The position numbers and the translations under genes were made by a program. The notes below the pieces were generated by a model, which worked only from the letters and a program-made list of their open reading frames with translations, made no database searches and was not told the origin of the DNA. From NCBI GenBank assembly GCA_030544235.1, contig CM060465.1, forward strand, positions 27,474,988-27,538,987: a stretch of 64,000 nucleotides of DNA, given 5' to 3'. Shown in pieces: positions 15,601-27,100 of this stretch (positions within the stretch are counted from its first letter, which is position 1; every line of letters starts with the position of its first letter). Origin of the DNA: Lepturacanthus savala. Its lineage: Eukaryota > Chordata > Actinopteri > Scombriformes > Trichiuridae.

Positions 15601-18600
15601 CTGCAGGCCTGGCCCCGGACTTGCTCCTCTCCCTTTCCCGGTCCAGAGGCTTGGATCTGGTTCTGCTCCTTTCTGCGGCAGCCGCGGCAGCGGCTGCAGA
15701 GGAGGCTGACCTGGTCGTGACTCTCTCTGTCCTGAGCTGCCTGCTGGGTGGAGCGGTAGCAGCAGCAGCCGGAGCAGCGGGGCCGGAGTTGGAGCTCTTC
15801 TCCTGGGCCGGCTTGGCAATGCGCTCCCTGCTCTTCTTCATCACCTGCTGCTCCTTCTGCTGCCACTTCTTACTGGCTGACTGCAGGGCGAGGAGACGCA
15901 GCTGCAGCTCTGACATCTCCTCCTCCTCCACCTTCGCCACCGGCTGGGAGCACACAAGATGTTTCAATAAGACTATTATTATACAAATTGTTACACCATT
16001 GCGGCAACAATTACTTTATCTGTGATTTAAAAATCTATGTTATTACAGTCAGGTGTGAAAAGGGGAGTCCTATTGACTTTACAACTTCTACAACTTCTTA
16101 TATATACACACATTTTAATATAGCTATTATATAGGCCATTTTAAGTAATAAAACCATTCAAAACATTTATTTAACTATCATTAACTCGTCAATGCTTAAA
16201 TATCATTAACTTGTCAGTGCTGTTCTTCCTTCCTGCAGCAAAACGTATCCAGTAAAGCGCATCATAATGGAAGATTGTACCTTGTCTGGAGAGATGACAG
16301 AGTCCTCGCTGGAAGCCGACGATTCCCTCCGACACGAACACACCTTCTTTATTTTCTCCTTCCCATCATCCTCTCCTTCCTCGATGCAGCACGCACAGGT
16401 CTTCTTTGTCTCCTCTTCATCAGCTTTTTGTTCCATTTCCGTTCCCACTTGTTGTGTTCTATTTTCTACTAATTCTTCACCTGAAAATAAAACCACACAT
16501 TAAAATGTAAGTTAAATTTTGTGTTAAGCAATAATAAATGTGTTTTGAGTAGTATCAACAAAGAAAACCACTTGAAATGCAGTGTTTCCCACACATAGAT
16601 TAATCTGTGGCACAGCGACATAGAATGAAAAGTAACACAAATTGATTATACATTTAATGTTGACTTTTCATGTGCTACATTTCTACAATGTTCTCCAAAA
16701 CACTGACTTTTATATCTTCTTCTGTAAAGAAAAAAAAAATCATTTGAACACATCCTTCACTCACCCTCCTGCTCACCATCACCACTCTTGACCTGTTCGC
16801 CACATTTATTCTTCGGCTCGTCCAGATTGAGAGGCGTGGGAAGTTTCTGACGCAGAGGTTTGATGTTGAAGGCCTGGAACACTTTCTTCATCTCTGGAGT
16901 TTCTTCTGCACCCGCCAGACTCTGAACACTTGTTGTTTCGGTTACTGGTTTGGTTTCTGCAATACTGGCGGCATGGTCTGAGGCCTCGTCCCTCGCAGGG
17001 GAACTTTCGGGCTCCAAAGCCATGGTCTCCTCTTTACGAATGCACTCCAGCTCCAGCTGAATCTGCTTATACTTTGACAGCAAGTCCTCGAAGGACTCGT
17101 CAACACTGGTGTCTGATTTGGCAACGTTGTGAGCCGCTTTTCTTGCCTGATTCCTTCCCAGCGGCTTTTCTGATGTTAAATGTTAAGGCAAGTGAACGCA
17201 TTGGCTGCAAATACCAGTTACTGTCACTATCTAGTATATGGTGGAACGATTTTAAGAAACAGAAACTTACATCATAACCTACATTATAATAAAAGCCATA
17301 ACTCTAATGCAAGAATGAAAACTAAAGTCAAGAACTGATTTTAAACGTCATCCTATTTATTTACAAGTAACATGCTATACATATCTACATTGAGTGCTTA
17401 AAAACTAAAAGAACACCTGTCTTAACTTAAAGTAGAGCAAAAAAGCCTTTTAACTTAAATTAGTGCAAGGTCAGGGAGGCGGCATACACGTGTGAAATAG
17501 TTGACAAAGTCAAAACCTGGGTTAGGAAAACTAGAAAAACAAAACACAGCTTTGACAATGTTAAGATTGAGTTTTTCAATCACAGTTTTCGATCTAAATC
17601 GATAGATCGCTCAGGCCTAATCTACTCATATGGCAATTATTTTCTTGATTAATTATCATTGTGTATACATCTGAAAAGTTGGAAGCAGTGACTTTTTTGT
17701 ATTTTTGCTTGTCCAGGCGTCAAGTGCTGATTATTTTCATCACTGACTCATTTGGCAATTCATTACTCAATTAATAAATCAATTGTTTACACAATAAAAA
17801 AAAAATCAGAAGACAGCAAACGTGTCTGTAACCTAGATCAAGAGGCGAAATCATTGTTTTAAGGATTTCATTTTCCAGGCCACACCTGCAGGGACACATT
17901 TCCATACCAGCTCTGATGTGTGATTTAGTGGTAGAAAAATAGATCACCAAGAAGTTCATAAACAATGAATCAGCAGCTATTGTGATAATTTAAGTTCAAC
18001 TAAAGCAAAAATGTTAAACATCTGATGGTGCTAGGTTCTCAGACATGAAAGTCTGCTTTTTTTTACCCTTTCATTGTAAGGAAATGAATCATTTAGGGTG
18101 TTGGCTGGTCTGGGAATGAGGAATTTAGGGATGTCGACCTGTGTTCTAGATTGGTGTGATTGACTGTTTACTGAGGTTTTATTAACTAAACCGAAAGAAA
18201 GGAAAGCAAGTGGTAGATTTGTGAACATAATTTTAGTTTTTTCAATAAATCTGTGACTTTAGACACAAAATAATAGGTCTGACTAGGATCTAAAAATGTG
18301 CTTAATAATAGGGAGTTTAAACAAGATAATAGACACAGGGCGAAAAACAAGAAACACACCATTAAACCTACAATCACCTAGATAAACGTGAAACACTAGG
18401 TTGGCAGGTATTAAATGTGTCATGCAGCCACTATTTCCCTTTAAGGGGAAATGAAACTTAAGTCTGAGGCTCAGAGACAAATATTCTCTCTCTATTTTAT
18501 GACAGTATTATGTCGGGTTGTGGCGTATTTAAATATCCACAGGCCACTGGTGGACTGTAATTCAATCAGTGGCCCTCGCTGCTTATTCTGGGTGCGATAT

Positions 18601-19181
18601 AACAATTATAGAAAGAATGAAAGGATACGTTTTCTCATGGGAGAGTCTTTCTTGCTGCTGTAACTCTCCCCGGGCCCGTAACGACCAGGGGGAGTTCTGT
18701 TGTTTCCGCCGCCCCGGCCCCCTCGGTTCCAGCCTCCGCGACCCCGGTTCGGCATGGCCCGGTGCCTGAACCTCCCCAGGGCGCCGTGACTCCGCTCCCA
18801 GAAGCTGGACCGTGGGCTCGGCTCGCCGTGAGGACAGAGCCCCGGCGGCGGCGGCGGCAGCGGTGGCAGGGGAGAGGCCGGCCGGTCGGGCCCACTAGGC
18901 CCGCACTGCTGCCTGTGGCTCGGGGGGAAAGGGCCGTGTGCGTGAGGTCCGAGGTTGTATGGCATTAAGAGGCGGAAATCTGGCGGCGGGTGGCCCATGT
19001 GTGGCAGCATTTTGTGCGGGTGTTGGTGAGGTTTTCGCGTCCGTGGAGGAGCGCCGCCGCCTCGCCTGTTCCCATCCCCCCGCCGGATGGGCACACTCTC
19101 CTCGGTTTCATCATCGCAGATCTCTCCGTCTTCGAGCTCTCCCTCCTCTCTCGGGGAGCGACTAACCGCGTTTACATCCAT
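674..19181 (-). CDS. zfc3h1: Zinc finger C3H1 domain-containing protein (ZFC3H1), C-terminus beyond window
   Basis: ZFC3H1 is a large nuclear scaffold that with the helicase MTR4 forms the PAXT connection, sending polyadenylated nuclear RNA to the exosome (family knowledge). Exons joined here, 5' to 3': 19181-18629, 17169-16765, 16480-16281, 15943-15472, 15293-15082, 14555-14432, 14302-14241, 13984-13793, 13715-13554, 12890-12753, 12615-12497, 12401-12261, 11497-11323, 11140-11012, 10812-10156, 9897-9797, 9266-9135, 9043-8922, 8792-8691, 8580-8476, 8117-7940, 7857-7671, 7549-7361, 6697-6460, 6303-6198, 5726-5528, 5357-5263, 5008-4901, 4771-4667, 4566-4404, 3441-3341, 2185-2084, 1283-1244, 736-674. 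They stay in frame for 2,059 codons. Residues 1-185 are acidic, then Pro-, Arg- and Gly-rich. Around 860-1090 is a coiled coil. A C3H1 finger (CRFDLTGTCNDDDCRWQH) lies near 1310-1330 across two exons. The C-terminal third has half-TPR-like helical repeats with aromatic residues, such as KVWWN and LATWKI. The last exon read ends at LCAALWKD, where the family has about 45 more residues, so the gene runs off the left edge. Exon 2 has two possible donors (16765 or about 12 bases earlier). Assignment is very secure; a few exon edges are less so. Confidence 0.96.
1600..1690 (+). repeat. LINE 3'-tail-like fragment
   Basis: TGTAAAGCACTTTGAATTAC followed by TTGTTGAAATGTGC resembles the conserved 3' end of fish non-LTR elements. 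A related piece lies in opposite orientation near 49258-49310. Class is inferred. Confidence 0.45.
1835..2069. mobile_element. Short non-autonomous Tc1/mariner-like element (MITE)
   Basis: The left end TACAGTTGTGTTCAAAATAG recurs inverted at the right end (2042-2069), giving terminal inverted repeats of about 28 bp with few mismatches. The ends fit a TA target. There is no transposase. It lies in a zfc3h1 intron just downstream of exon 32. Confidence 0.8.
6869..7020 (+). repeat. tRNA-derived SINE-like repeat, copy 1
   Basis: CTGCAGTGGTGTAGGGGTAG, then AGCGCTCGCC and a B-box-like GGCTTGAGTCC, resemble Pol III promoter boxes. The tail (TTTGGCTACTGTAAAATAA and AAAA runs) matches the second copy at 44412-44580. 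Not a tRNA gene: no cloverleaf can be closed. It lies in a zfc3h1 intron. Confidence 0.65.
7027..7135 (-). repeat. Dispersed repeat, inverted relative to 41421-41545
   Basis: Bases 7027-7064, reverse-complemented, match 41508-41545 with one difference over 38 bases. The adjoining part also matches 41421-41475 (the ATATCACCACCAG block). No coding content seen. Confidence 0.7.
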
Positions 19182-19355
19182 ATCGTTGTGAAGTTAAAAA
19201 AAACAAGAAAAAAGACAAACCGTCACCAGCTGATTGCTGATTGTAAATTCATCGGATTGTGGAGGTTAAATTCATACTGTCGTTTCACCGAAAACTAAGC
19301 CAGCTCACAGCTAGCGGCTCTCTCGCTCTCACTGCTTACTGTGCTGGTCTCCAAC

Positions 19356-19365
19356 TATCGCGAGA
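19356..19365 (-). promoter_or_regulatory. TCTCGCGATA promoter element of zfc3h1
   Basis: On the minus strand this reads TCTCGCGATA, matching the TCTCGCGA core-promoter element common in TATA-less vertebrate housekeeping genes. It lies about 175 bases upstream of the zfc3h1 start codon, where such an element is expected. Function is inferred. Confidence 0.55.
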
Positions 19366-19413
19366 CAATGAGACGTACGAGACTTGAAGCAACCCATGTT
19401 TTTTGAGTATATA

Positions 19414-19578
<165 letters not shown>

Positions 19579-19689
19579 ACAATAAAAAGGCCTTTCATTC
19601 TCAGATCGTATTTGCCTATTATTATTTTATTATTATTTTTATTTAATGTAACTTACTAATTGTGAATGATGAAGTGATGGCACTCAAAA

Positions 19690-20135
19690 TGTTTTATGGC
19701 CTGAATATCCTGTCTTTCTTTATATTTGGCTACATGTTTATTGGCTTTATTGATATGCACAGTACTTTATAATATATATTTTTTTTAATTTTTAAAGCAC
19801 AACTTGTGACATTTAGACGAAAACATCATAGCCTTCACCCTTCATCACTCAGCAGAAATTGATTCAAGAATCATGTTTAGAGCTTCTTGAAGCAGCCACC
19901 ATTATGATCGTTTGTTATATTACCCAAGCAAGCATTTTATCCTGACTTGGGCAAAAAAATTGAACTTCGGCAAAAAATTAAATGGTGTAAGCAAAATAAC
20001 CATTGTCGTATAGGCTATAAAGAGTATGGTCTTTTCAAATCAGGTTTACAGTGATTTTATCAGATGTGGCAGCATCATCAAGAGATGATGAAAAACTCAC
20101 TTTCATCAAAAACTTACCCAAGCCATTATTTTAAT
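19690..20135. repeat. Dispersed repeat, copy 1 (paralogue at 62620-62965)
   Basis: Long stretches match the segment at 62620-62965 in the same order, for example TTTCTTTATATTTGGC, GATATGCACAG, AATTGATTCAAG and AAGAGATGAT. The copies differ by substitutions and indels. No coding frame is evident. It looks like an old transposable element of unknown class. Confidence 0.7.
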
Positions 20136-21028
20136 AAGGTGACAATATTTAATACATAGCATATTAAGACATAACAAAATAAACAAAAGAGGAAAAACAA
20201 AATAAAACATAATACAAAAGACAAAAGAGGAAACAGTATATATATATATATGACATAATATAGTCCAATAGTTCCACACTGAGAGGTTTGGTGATATATA
20301 CCTCTCTGCATGCTGTATAATTTAATTTATTTTGCTTACAAATTTTATATTCACAGATAACCTCCTCCCTCCACCTGCATATTGATTAAGAAAGAAACCA
20401 ACCACTATGTGAAGGATTTAAATGTTTGTTGATATTCTCTCCATCTGGTGGTAGGATGAAGAATGACAGAGAACTAATGGTCTTAATTTGAATTGTGAAA
20501 GTCCCTGCTTGGAGATTTCAGATCTGCACCATTTAGATGATTTGACTAAGACAGTTGTGACGTGATGCAAACAGGCCTATGGTTGAAGTGTGGTGGGAAG
20601 TAACAAAAATTGCTGAAGGCATTTTCATCACTTGCATTAAAAAATGTTTTTGTTAATCCTTAAGGCTACTTTATACAGATAATAAATGTTCATTTTGTGT
20701 TGTGAATTGTATATGTAAAACATATCGACATTATGAAATATAACTCTTTTCTTCATGTCACAACAGTTTTAATTAATTTGACTTTAACCACAACATATCA
20801 GTTACTTGTAATAGTATTTTAATTTGCATTGTCCCGATCTAATAAACTATATAAAATATTTATTTTACCTCTCTATATGTTTTAATTGACATGCATTTCA
20901 TTACTTGAACTTTTAGCAATTCATTTGTATTAGTTTTACCCTTCAAACCTGACTGTTTTAGCAGCATAGTGATTAAAAGTAACGTGAAAAATTGTGAACT
21001 TTCCCTTTAAAAGAAAAAGGTGAATATT

Positions 21029-21060
21029 GCGCATGCGTAGTGGGGGTTCCCACCGGAAGC
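21029..21060 (+). promoter_or_regulatory. tbc1d15 promoter: NRF1-like and ETS-like sites
   Basis: TGCGCATGCGTAG at 21029-21041 fits the palindromic NRF1 motif. ACCGGAAG shortly after fits an ETS/GABPA site. Both lie 75-105 bases upstream of the start codon, typical for a TATA-less housekeeping promoter. Binding is inferred from the motifs. Confidence 0.55.
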
Positions 21061-21134
21061 TGACTTGTCACTATTGTTTTGGTAGTTGACAGGCACGTGA
21101 GCTGCCGTCGTCATCAGGAGAGCGAGCTGGCGTC

Positions 21135-24100
21135 ATGGCGGCGGATTGTGCTCCGAAGGTAAAAACACCCAAAGTCTCACATGTACTTGCTTTCTCTGTT
21201 TTAGGTCTGTCCGATTATGTTAGTTACACATTCTGCGCGGATGAAATAACCGCGTTAATCGGTTAAAGCCCAGTGTTGACGCGCCGTCAGCCAGCGAACA
21301 GCTGACGAGTTAGCTGAAGTTAGCTTGTGTCAACGTTAGCCGATCGCTAGCTGTTTTGTAGCCACATCGACATCATCAGCCCACACCAGCGGTACGAAGG
21401 CACGCCACAAATAAGTGACATGCTTCTTTCAGTCGCCGTGAGTCACGACTAGCTGCTGTGTCTTTTTAAAGTACAACATGGCTGCAAACAGGTAAATGTT
21501 CGTACCTCTCGTGGACATTAGCAGCGTCCAAAAAACGAAGCGAGCTGGTTGTTGACACTTTGGGGCCCTGAGAGGTTCGATATCTGCTCACCAGCAGTGG
21601 TGGAAAGGAACTTGCTACATTAGGTCAAGTACTGTATCAGCTACCCAGATATAGTTTGAGGTACTTGTACCTCACTGCAGTAGCGTTATTTCCCCTTGAT
21701 GCTACTTTATACTTCCACAATGCTTTGACAGGTTAGTTGATTTTTTTTACAATGGATAACAGAACATGCTTTTAGAATACATCATAACGGGAAGTACAGG
21801 AGCTGAAAGATCAATACTTCCATTCACAGTGACGTCACAAGAAGTGTTGATCATGTGATTTAGTCGATTTGTCATCTGATCCCACAGAGAGAACAAGCAA
21901 CTAACTCTTTTTTTTAAACGTAGGCAAAGTTTTGCAGTGGCCTTTAATATATGGACGAGTGCACAATTTGGAGAAGTGAAAATTAATGAGTAAATTATCA
22001 AGTGATTTCATTAAAACATTCATGATATGATGGAAATGGCAAGTAAGAAAAAAGTGTTTGCTCTAAGCGATCAGTGGTGTCAAAGGTGAAACCGGTTGTT
22101 TACAACTGTTGTTTGACATCTTACAAAACACAATGTCTTGTCTGGGCATATTTCAGACATCTGTGAGTTGTTACCAACTCCACCAAACGGTCATTTTTTC
22201 CTCTAAACTTCTCATGTTTCAATGTCAATCAATCTTCCCATGAGCCAGTATTTCACAAAAGTTAAAAAAAATAAAATTGTAAATCAAAACTTAGTTTTTT
22301 CTTCTGTCTTAATCATCTCACAACAACTGCAACAGTAACACGCTGCTTACTCACTGATGCTTCAGTATTCAATCTAATTATGTCACATATAATAATGCAC
22401 CAGTCAGAGGGAAAAAAAACACTACTCTAATAATTTAACAGGATTTTGCTGATAATACTTAAGTTGGATTTTTACTTGTGGAGTGTTCCTACAACATGAT
22501 AACCTTGGAACTACCATACAGTGTCAAGGGAGGGCGAACAAAAACCCTACAAATATCAGGTTTTTATGCATTTTGCAGAGTCACCGCAGTCTGATGGTGA
22601 AGTTCAGATAGCTAATGTTTAGTGTCTGTGGTAGCACATTTAGATAACAGGGTAGAAACACACAGCCCACACTTCTCAAGGTTGAGCTAACCTACATGCA
22701 GTCAAGTTACTGTACATGCTGGCAACACAGTGTAACTTCATTTGCTAAAAAAGAACATTGTTTAACCACATGTCTTGCTGTTTTTAAAGTATTTCAAGAA
22801 CCTTTAAAGACCCAGTTTCTGTTGAAACTTGTGTTTTACATGAACGTTTTTTGGAGTATTCAATATTCACCTCTGTGTTTTGTGCGTATATGTACTTGAG
22901 AGGCACAAACTGTTGCTAACGTGAACGTATCGTCTGTCACGCAGATTATATTTGAAAATGAAGGCGTCTTCATTCATCCGGGTAGTGATGAAGATGGGAT
23001 TGAGCAGGATTTGCTCATTTCAGGGTCGCTCCGGATTGTTGACAAGGTAAGACAAGGTTGACCAGGTTTTCAAAATCCTGTCTCCTCTCTGCGCTTCATC
23101 AATCAGACATGAGAGGAACGTAGGGCTGCAGCTAATTACTACTTTCATTTCACTTTCAATTAATCTGCAGATTGTGTTCAGTAATACAATACCATTCAAA
23201 AGTTTGGGGTCACCCAGACAATTTAGTGTTTTCCATGAAAAGACACACTTTTATTTACCACCATGAGTTGTAAAATGGAGGAAAGTTTATTACATTAGCC
23301 TTCCGATGCAATGAGCAAACACATTGTACCATTAGAACACTGGAGTGATAGTTGCTGGAAATGGGCCTCTATACACCTATGTAGATATTGCACCAAAACC
23401 CAGACATTTGCAGCTTGAATAGTAATTTACCACGTTAGCAATGTATAGAGTGTATTTCTGATTAGTTTGAATGTATCTTCATTGAAAAAGAGTGCTTTTA
23501 TATCAAAAATAAAGGAATTTCTAAGTGACCCAAGTTTGACAATAGTGTATATTGTCAAAAAAAATCATTATCAAATCATAAAAAGTTGCCAAGGTGACCT
23601 CTTCGTATGTCTTTTTTTTTAATTGTCTAAAATCGTTCAGCTTGTTCATAAGTTGTGCATGAGGTTAATTGTTTCTTAGCAAAAGCTTTGATCATGGTTT
23701 CACTGTGTGTATATAATTAACATTTGGCTGCATTTCTGTCTTCTCACTGTCAGGATGGGGAAATCATCGTGGAGTACAGACCTTTGGAAGACACTGTCGA
23801 TCAATCAAACATGTTGTGTGCTGGAAAGGTTTGTCTCAGTTTGCTGCTTCGATTATTATGTCGTTTTGTATATCTACATATATTAATTTACCACATGAGT
23901 GTAAGTGTTGTGAAGATTTTTTAAAGACACAATACTCTTCAACACTTGTCCTGTTACCAACATAAGGAGAAGAACATTTTTATCCTTGTAAAAGCGTAAA
24001 ATCCTTAGAATAAGGCAAAGATAAATCCCACATTGGTGTATCTCGTGTATCAGTCGCACATTCACACTTTCTCCTGTCATTAATCATTTTTCAGACTGCC

Positions 24101-27100
24101 TGTTTGTCAGTTTGAGCTCCTCATCATCTGTGACAGCAGTAATTCTTGGCTGTTTAACAGTCCTTGCCATGTTTCTGCTGCAAGATGTTTTCACTCATCA
24201 TGAATTTAGTTCATCTGCAGCCTTTACTTTTAAAATGTTGAATCATAATATCCATCAAGTGCAGGGAATCCTAGCAGTTTAACTACTTTAAAGTGCACCT
24301 GTCTGTCTAAAAAGGGAATTTAAAAAAAAAGTGACCTCCTGTCTGTTTTTGTAGGACTCCAGTTCTGTTGTGGAATGGGCCCAGTGTCCAGGTGAGAGGC
24401 CTCAGCTGTTAGAGACACAGCAGAGCTACGAGACAGAGTGGGACATGATCAATGCTGTGTCTTTCAAGAAGAAACCCTGCACGAATGGAGAAGGTGGGAT
24501 TTCCTCATTTACTTCAAACTCCTCTTGACAAGCGTAGGGAGAGAATTGACCTTCAGCCACCAGGAAACTACCGCTATCACCATCACTGACAGTAAAAGAA
24601 AAATGTTCTAGAAAACCGGTCTGTGAAGAATGAGGAAATGAAAGTGTTCCTGCCATTGTTTCAGTCTGTGCAACAAAAAGATAGAAACCAAATCTGCTGT
24701 TGCTAAGTATGTTTTTGTTTTTTTTTCTTTTTCTTTCTGCTCGATCTCTCAGGTTCCCTAAACCATGGCCATGAGAGGAGCAGGTGGGCGTTCAGCTTCA
24801 GTGCCAGTGACCTCAGGTCCATCACAGTGAGGGAAGAAGGTTGGTCCTTTCTGGTCTTCAAACTGAAGGACTCGGGTGCCTCCCTGCCAGCTCTTCACTT
24901 CCACCAGGGCAGCAGCAGAGAGTTCCTGGACAGCCTGAGGAGATTTGCTCTGCTCAGCGAGTGAGTCATCACCAGCAGGAATTTATAAAAACAATTAGTT
25001 AATTGATGTAAAGTATGGTATCAGCTGATTTACCATTACTCTCAAATCAAATCTGGTTATCTGGTTATAATTCATATAAAGAAAGACAAATGCTGCTGCT
25101 TTTATTTCAGGCAGAAACAAGGTGTTATAACTGAAGATCTTTACAGAAAATTGTTTCCTTGCATATTTCAGTCACAATAAGGATATTTAAGCTTGATTTA
25201 ATTTTATAAGCTTGTATTTCTCCCAGAGAAATATATTGATGAAATGTGTTTTCTTGCCTCTTGAAACAAGCCAGCTCTTCAAAATGTGTAATTTATATGC
25301 TAATTCATGCGATTTACATGCCTCAGAGTGACAGACTGTGATGTGGCATTCCCCTCGGCCCGCAGACCTTTCTCTTCCTCTCCGAGCCAAATATCATGTT
25401 GGATTACTCTCCAGAGCAGATACCTGTTATTAAAGTTCTTATCAAAGCCTTTCATAATGAAATCGTCTGCATTAAGTGGCACGGAGCATCGATAGCTGTG
25501 AGGTCCTGCTGACTGACTGTCTCCCATTTGGCTGGGTCTGCAGAGATAAATTTAAAGGAATACTTAAGCTCTTGAGTCACAGTTTCGAGATTTACCTGTG
25601 GTGAAGCAGCAGATACATAAATACATGTTAATGTGAAAAGACAGCTCAGTCTTAATACAGGTACTGGTCATACAATCAGAATATCACAAAATGGGATGTC
25701 TTGCCCTCCTTGTGCAAGGTCAATGGTCGTCTTTTTGACAACTGTCAGGTCAGCAGTCTTCCCCATGATTTTAGCCTACAGAACTAGACTGAGAGACTAT
25801 TTAAAGGCCGTTGCAGGTGTTTTGAGTTAATTAGCCGATTAGAATGTGACACCTGGTGTCTTCAATATTGTACCTTTCCACAATATTCAAATTTTCTAAG
25901 ATACTCAATCTGGGGTTTTCATTATGTCAGATTTAATCTTCAATAATAAAATAAATAAATGCTTAATATGTCATTCTATGTGAAATGTATGTATACATTA
26001 TACAAGTTTCACTTTTTGAATGGAATTACTGAAATAAATCAACTTTTTCTTAATATTCTAATTATATGATCAGCACCTGTACTTTCAGAATACTTTCAGT
26101 GCCTAATTTGTAAAGTGGGAAGTCCCGGAGCGCAGAGGATGAGTGGCCTGTGTGTGTGTGTGTGTGGTGGGGGAGGTTTGAAAAGCTTAAGCAAACTTTC
26201 TTCCTTTTTTTTTGCATTTTTCTCCTGTGCTAGCGTTCTAGAGGGCTCAAATGCCCTCTAGAACGGAAGTGTGCACCCTCCTTTACCGTGATAAACAAAC
26301 AGATATTTTGTGGATGTCATTTCATGAGAAATCACCAACAAGACGCATATCAAAATCAGACATCAACACTAAATAAACTTTCATTTATTTATTTAATTAT
26401 TATTTGATTTGAATTATTATTTCATCTATCGCTTGATAGATGATTTTATTAGGCTTTGATTTGTCTGCCGTCGTAGTTTCTTTTGATGTCTATTAGTCTA
26501 TTCATACATAACGTTTATTTATACATATTCTGAAGGCCATTCTGTTTTTCCTGTTTGCAGGTCGCCCGATGATGAAACGTGTCTGTTGGTCAGCACAGCG
26601 AACAAGACTTTGTCCCAGTCCTTTGAGAACCTTCTGGATGACAACAACTACAATCTGGCTGATGTAAGAAACTCAGGTTATCCCTCTGAGATATCAGAAA
26701 TACAGAATAAATATCCTGCTGACATGGATATTGATATTTTCAAGATTTAAGAGACTTCAGTTGACAGTTTCTTTAGAACATCAGTTACAATCCTCCTCTC
26801 TAACATCTTAGAAAACAAATTTGTGTTTAATTCAGCAGTGACATGCATAGTGACTGAAGTTTACATTTTTTTTTTGTCTCTGGCAGAAGTTGAGGAGGGA
26901 ACCGTATCTGACCACGATGGGCGGCTTCTCCAAAGTCACCAACTACCTTTATGATGTGATCCGGGGAACAGAGGAGCACCAACAGCGCCCCCCGGAGGAA
27001 GTGGCCGACCTGCTGGGTGAAATCATCCCAGGATTAGAGATCAACCAGCAGGAGGAGCCTGGGTTTGAGGTCATTACCAGGGTGAGAAGAATACATCTAC

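Noticed and set aside
15068..16025. Leu/Ser/Arg-rich plus-strand open frames
   Set aside because: Shadows of the Arg/Glu-rich and Ala-rich zfc3h1 exons 4 and 5.
21478..21494. Alternative tbc1d15 first exon (ATGGCTGCAAACAG followed by GTAAAT)
   Set aside because: Joining it to exon 2 at 22945 would be out of phase, whereas 21135-21158 joins in phase 0 and has the promoter motifs.
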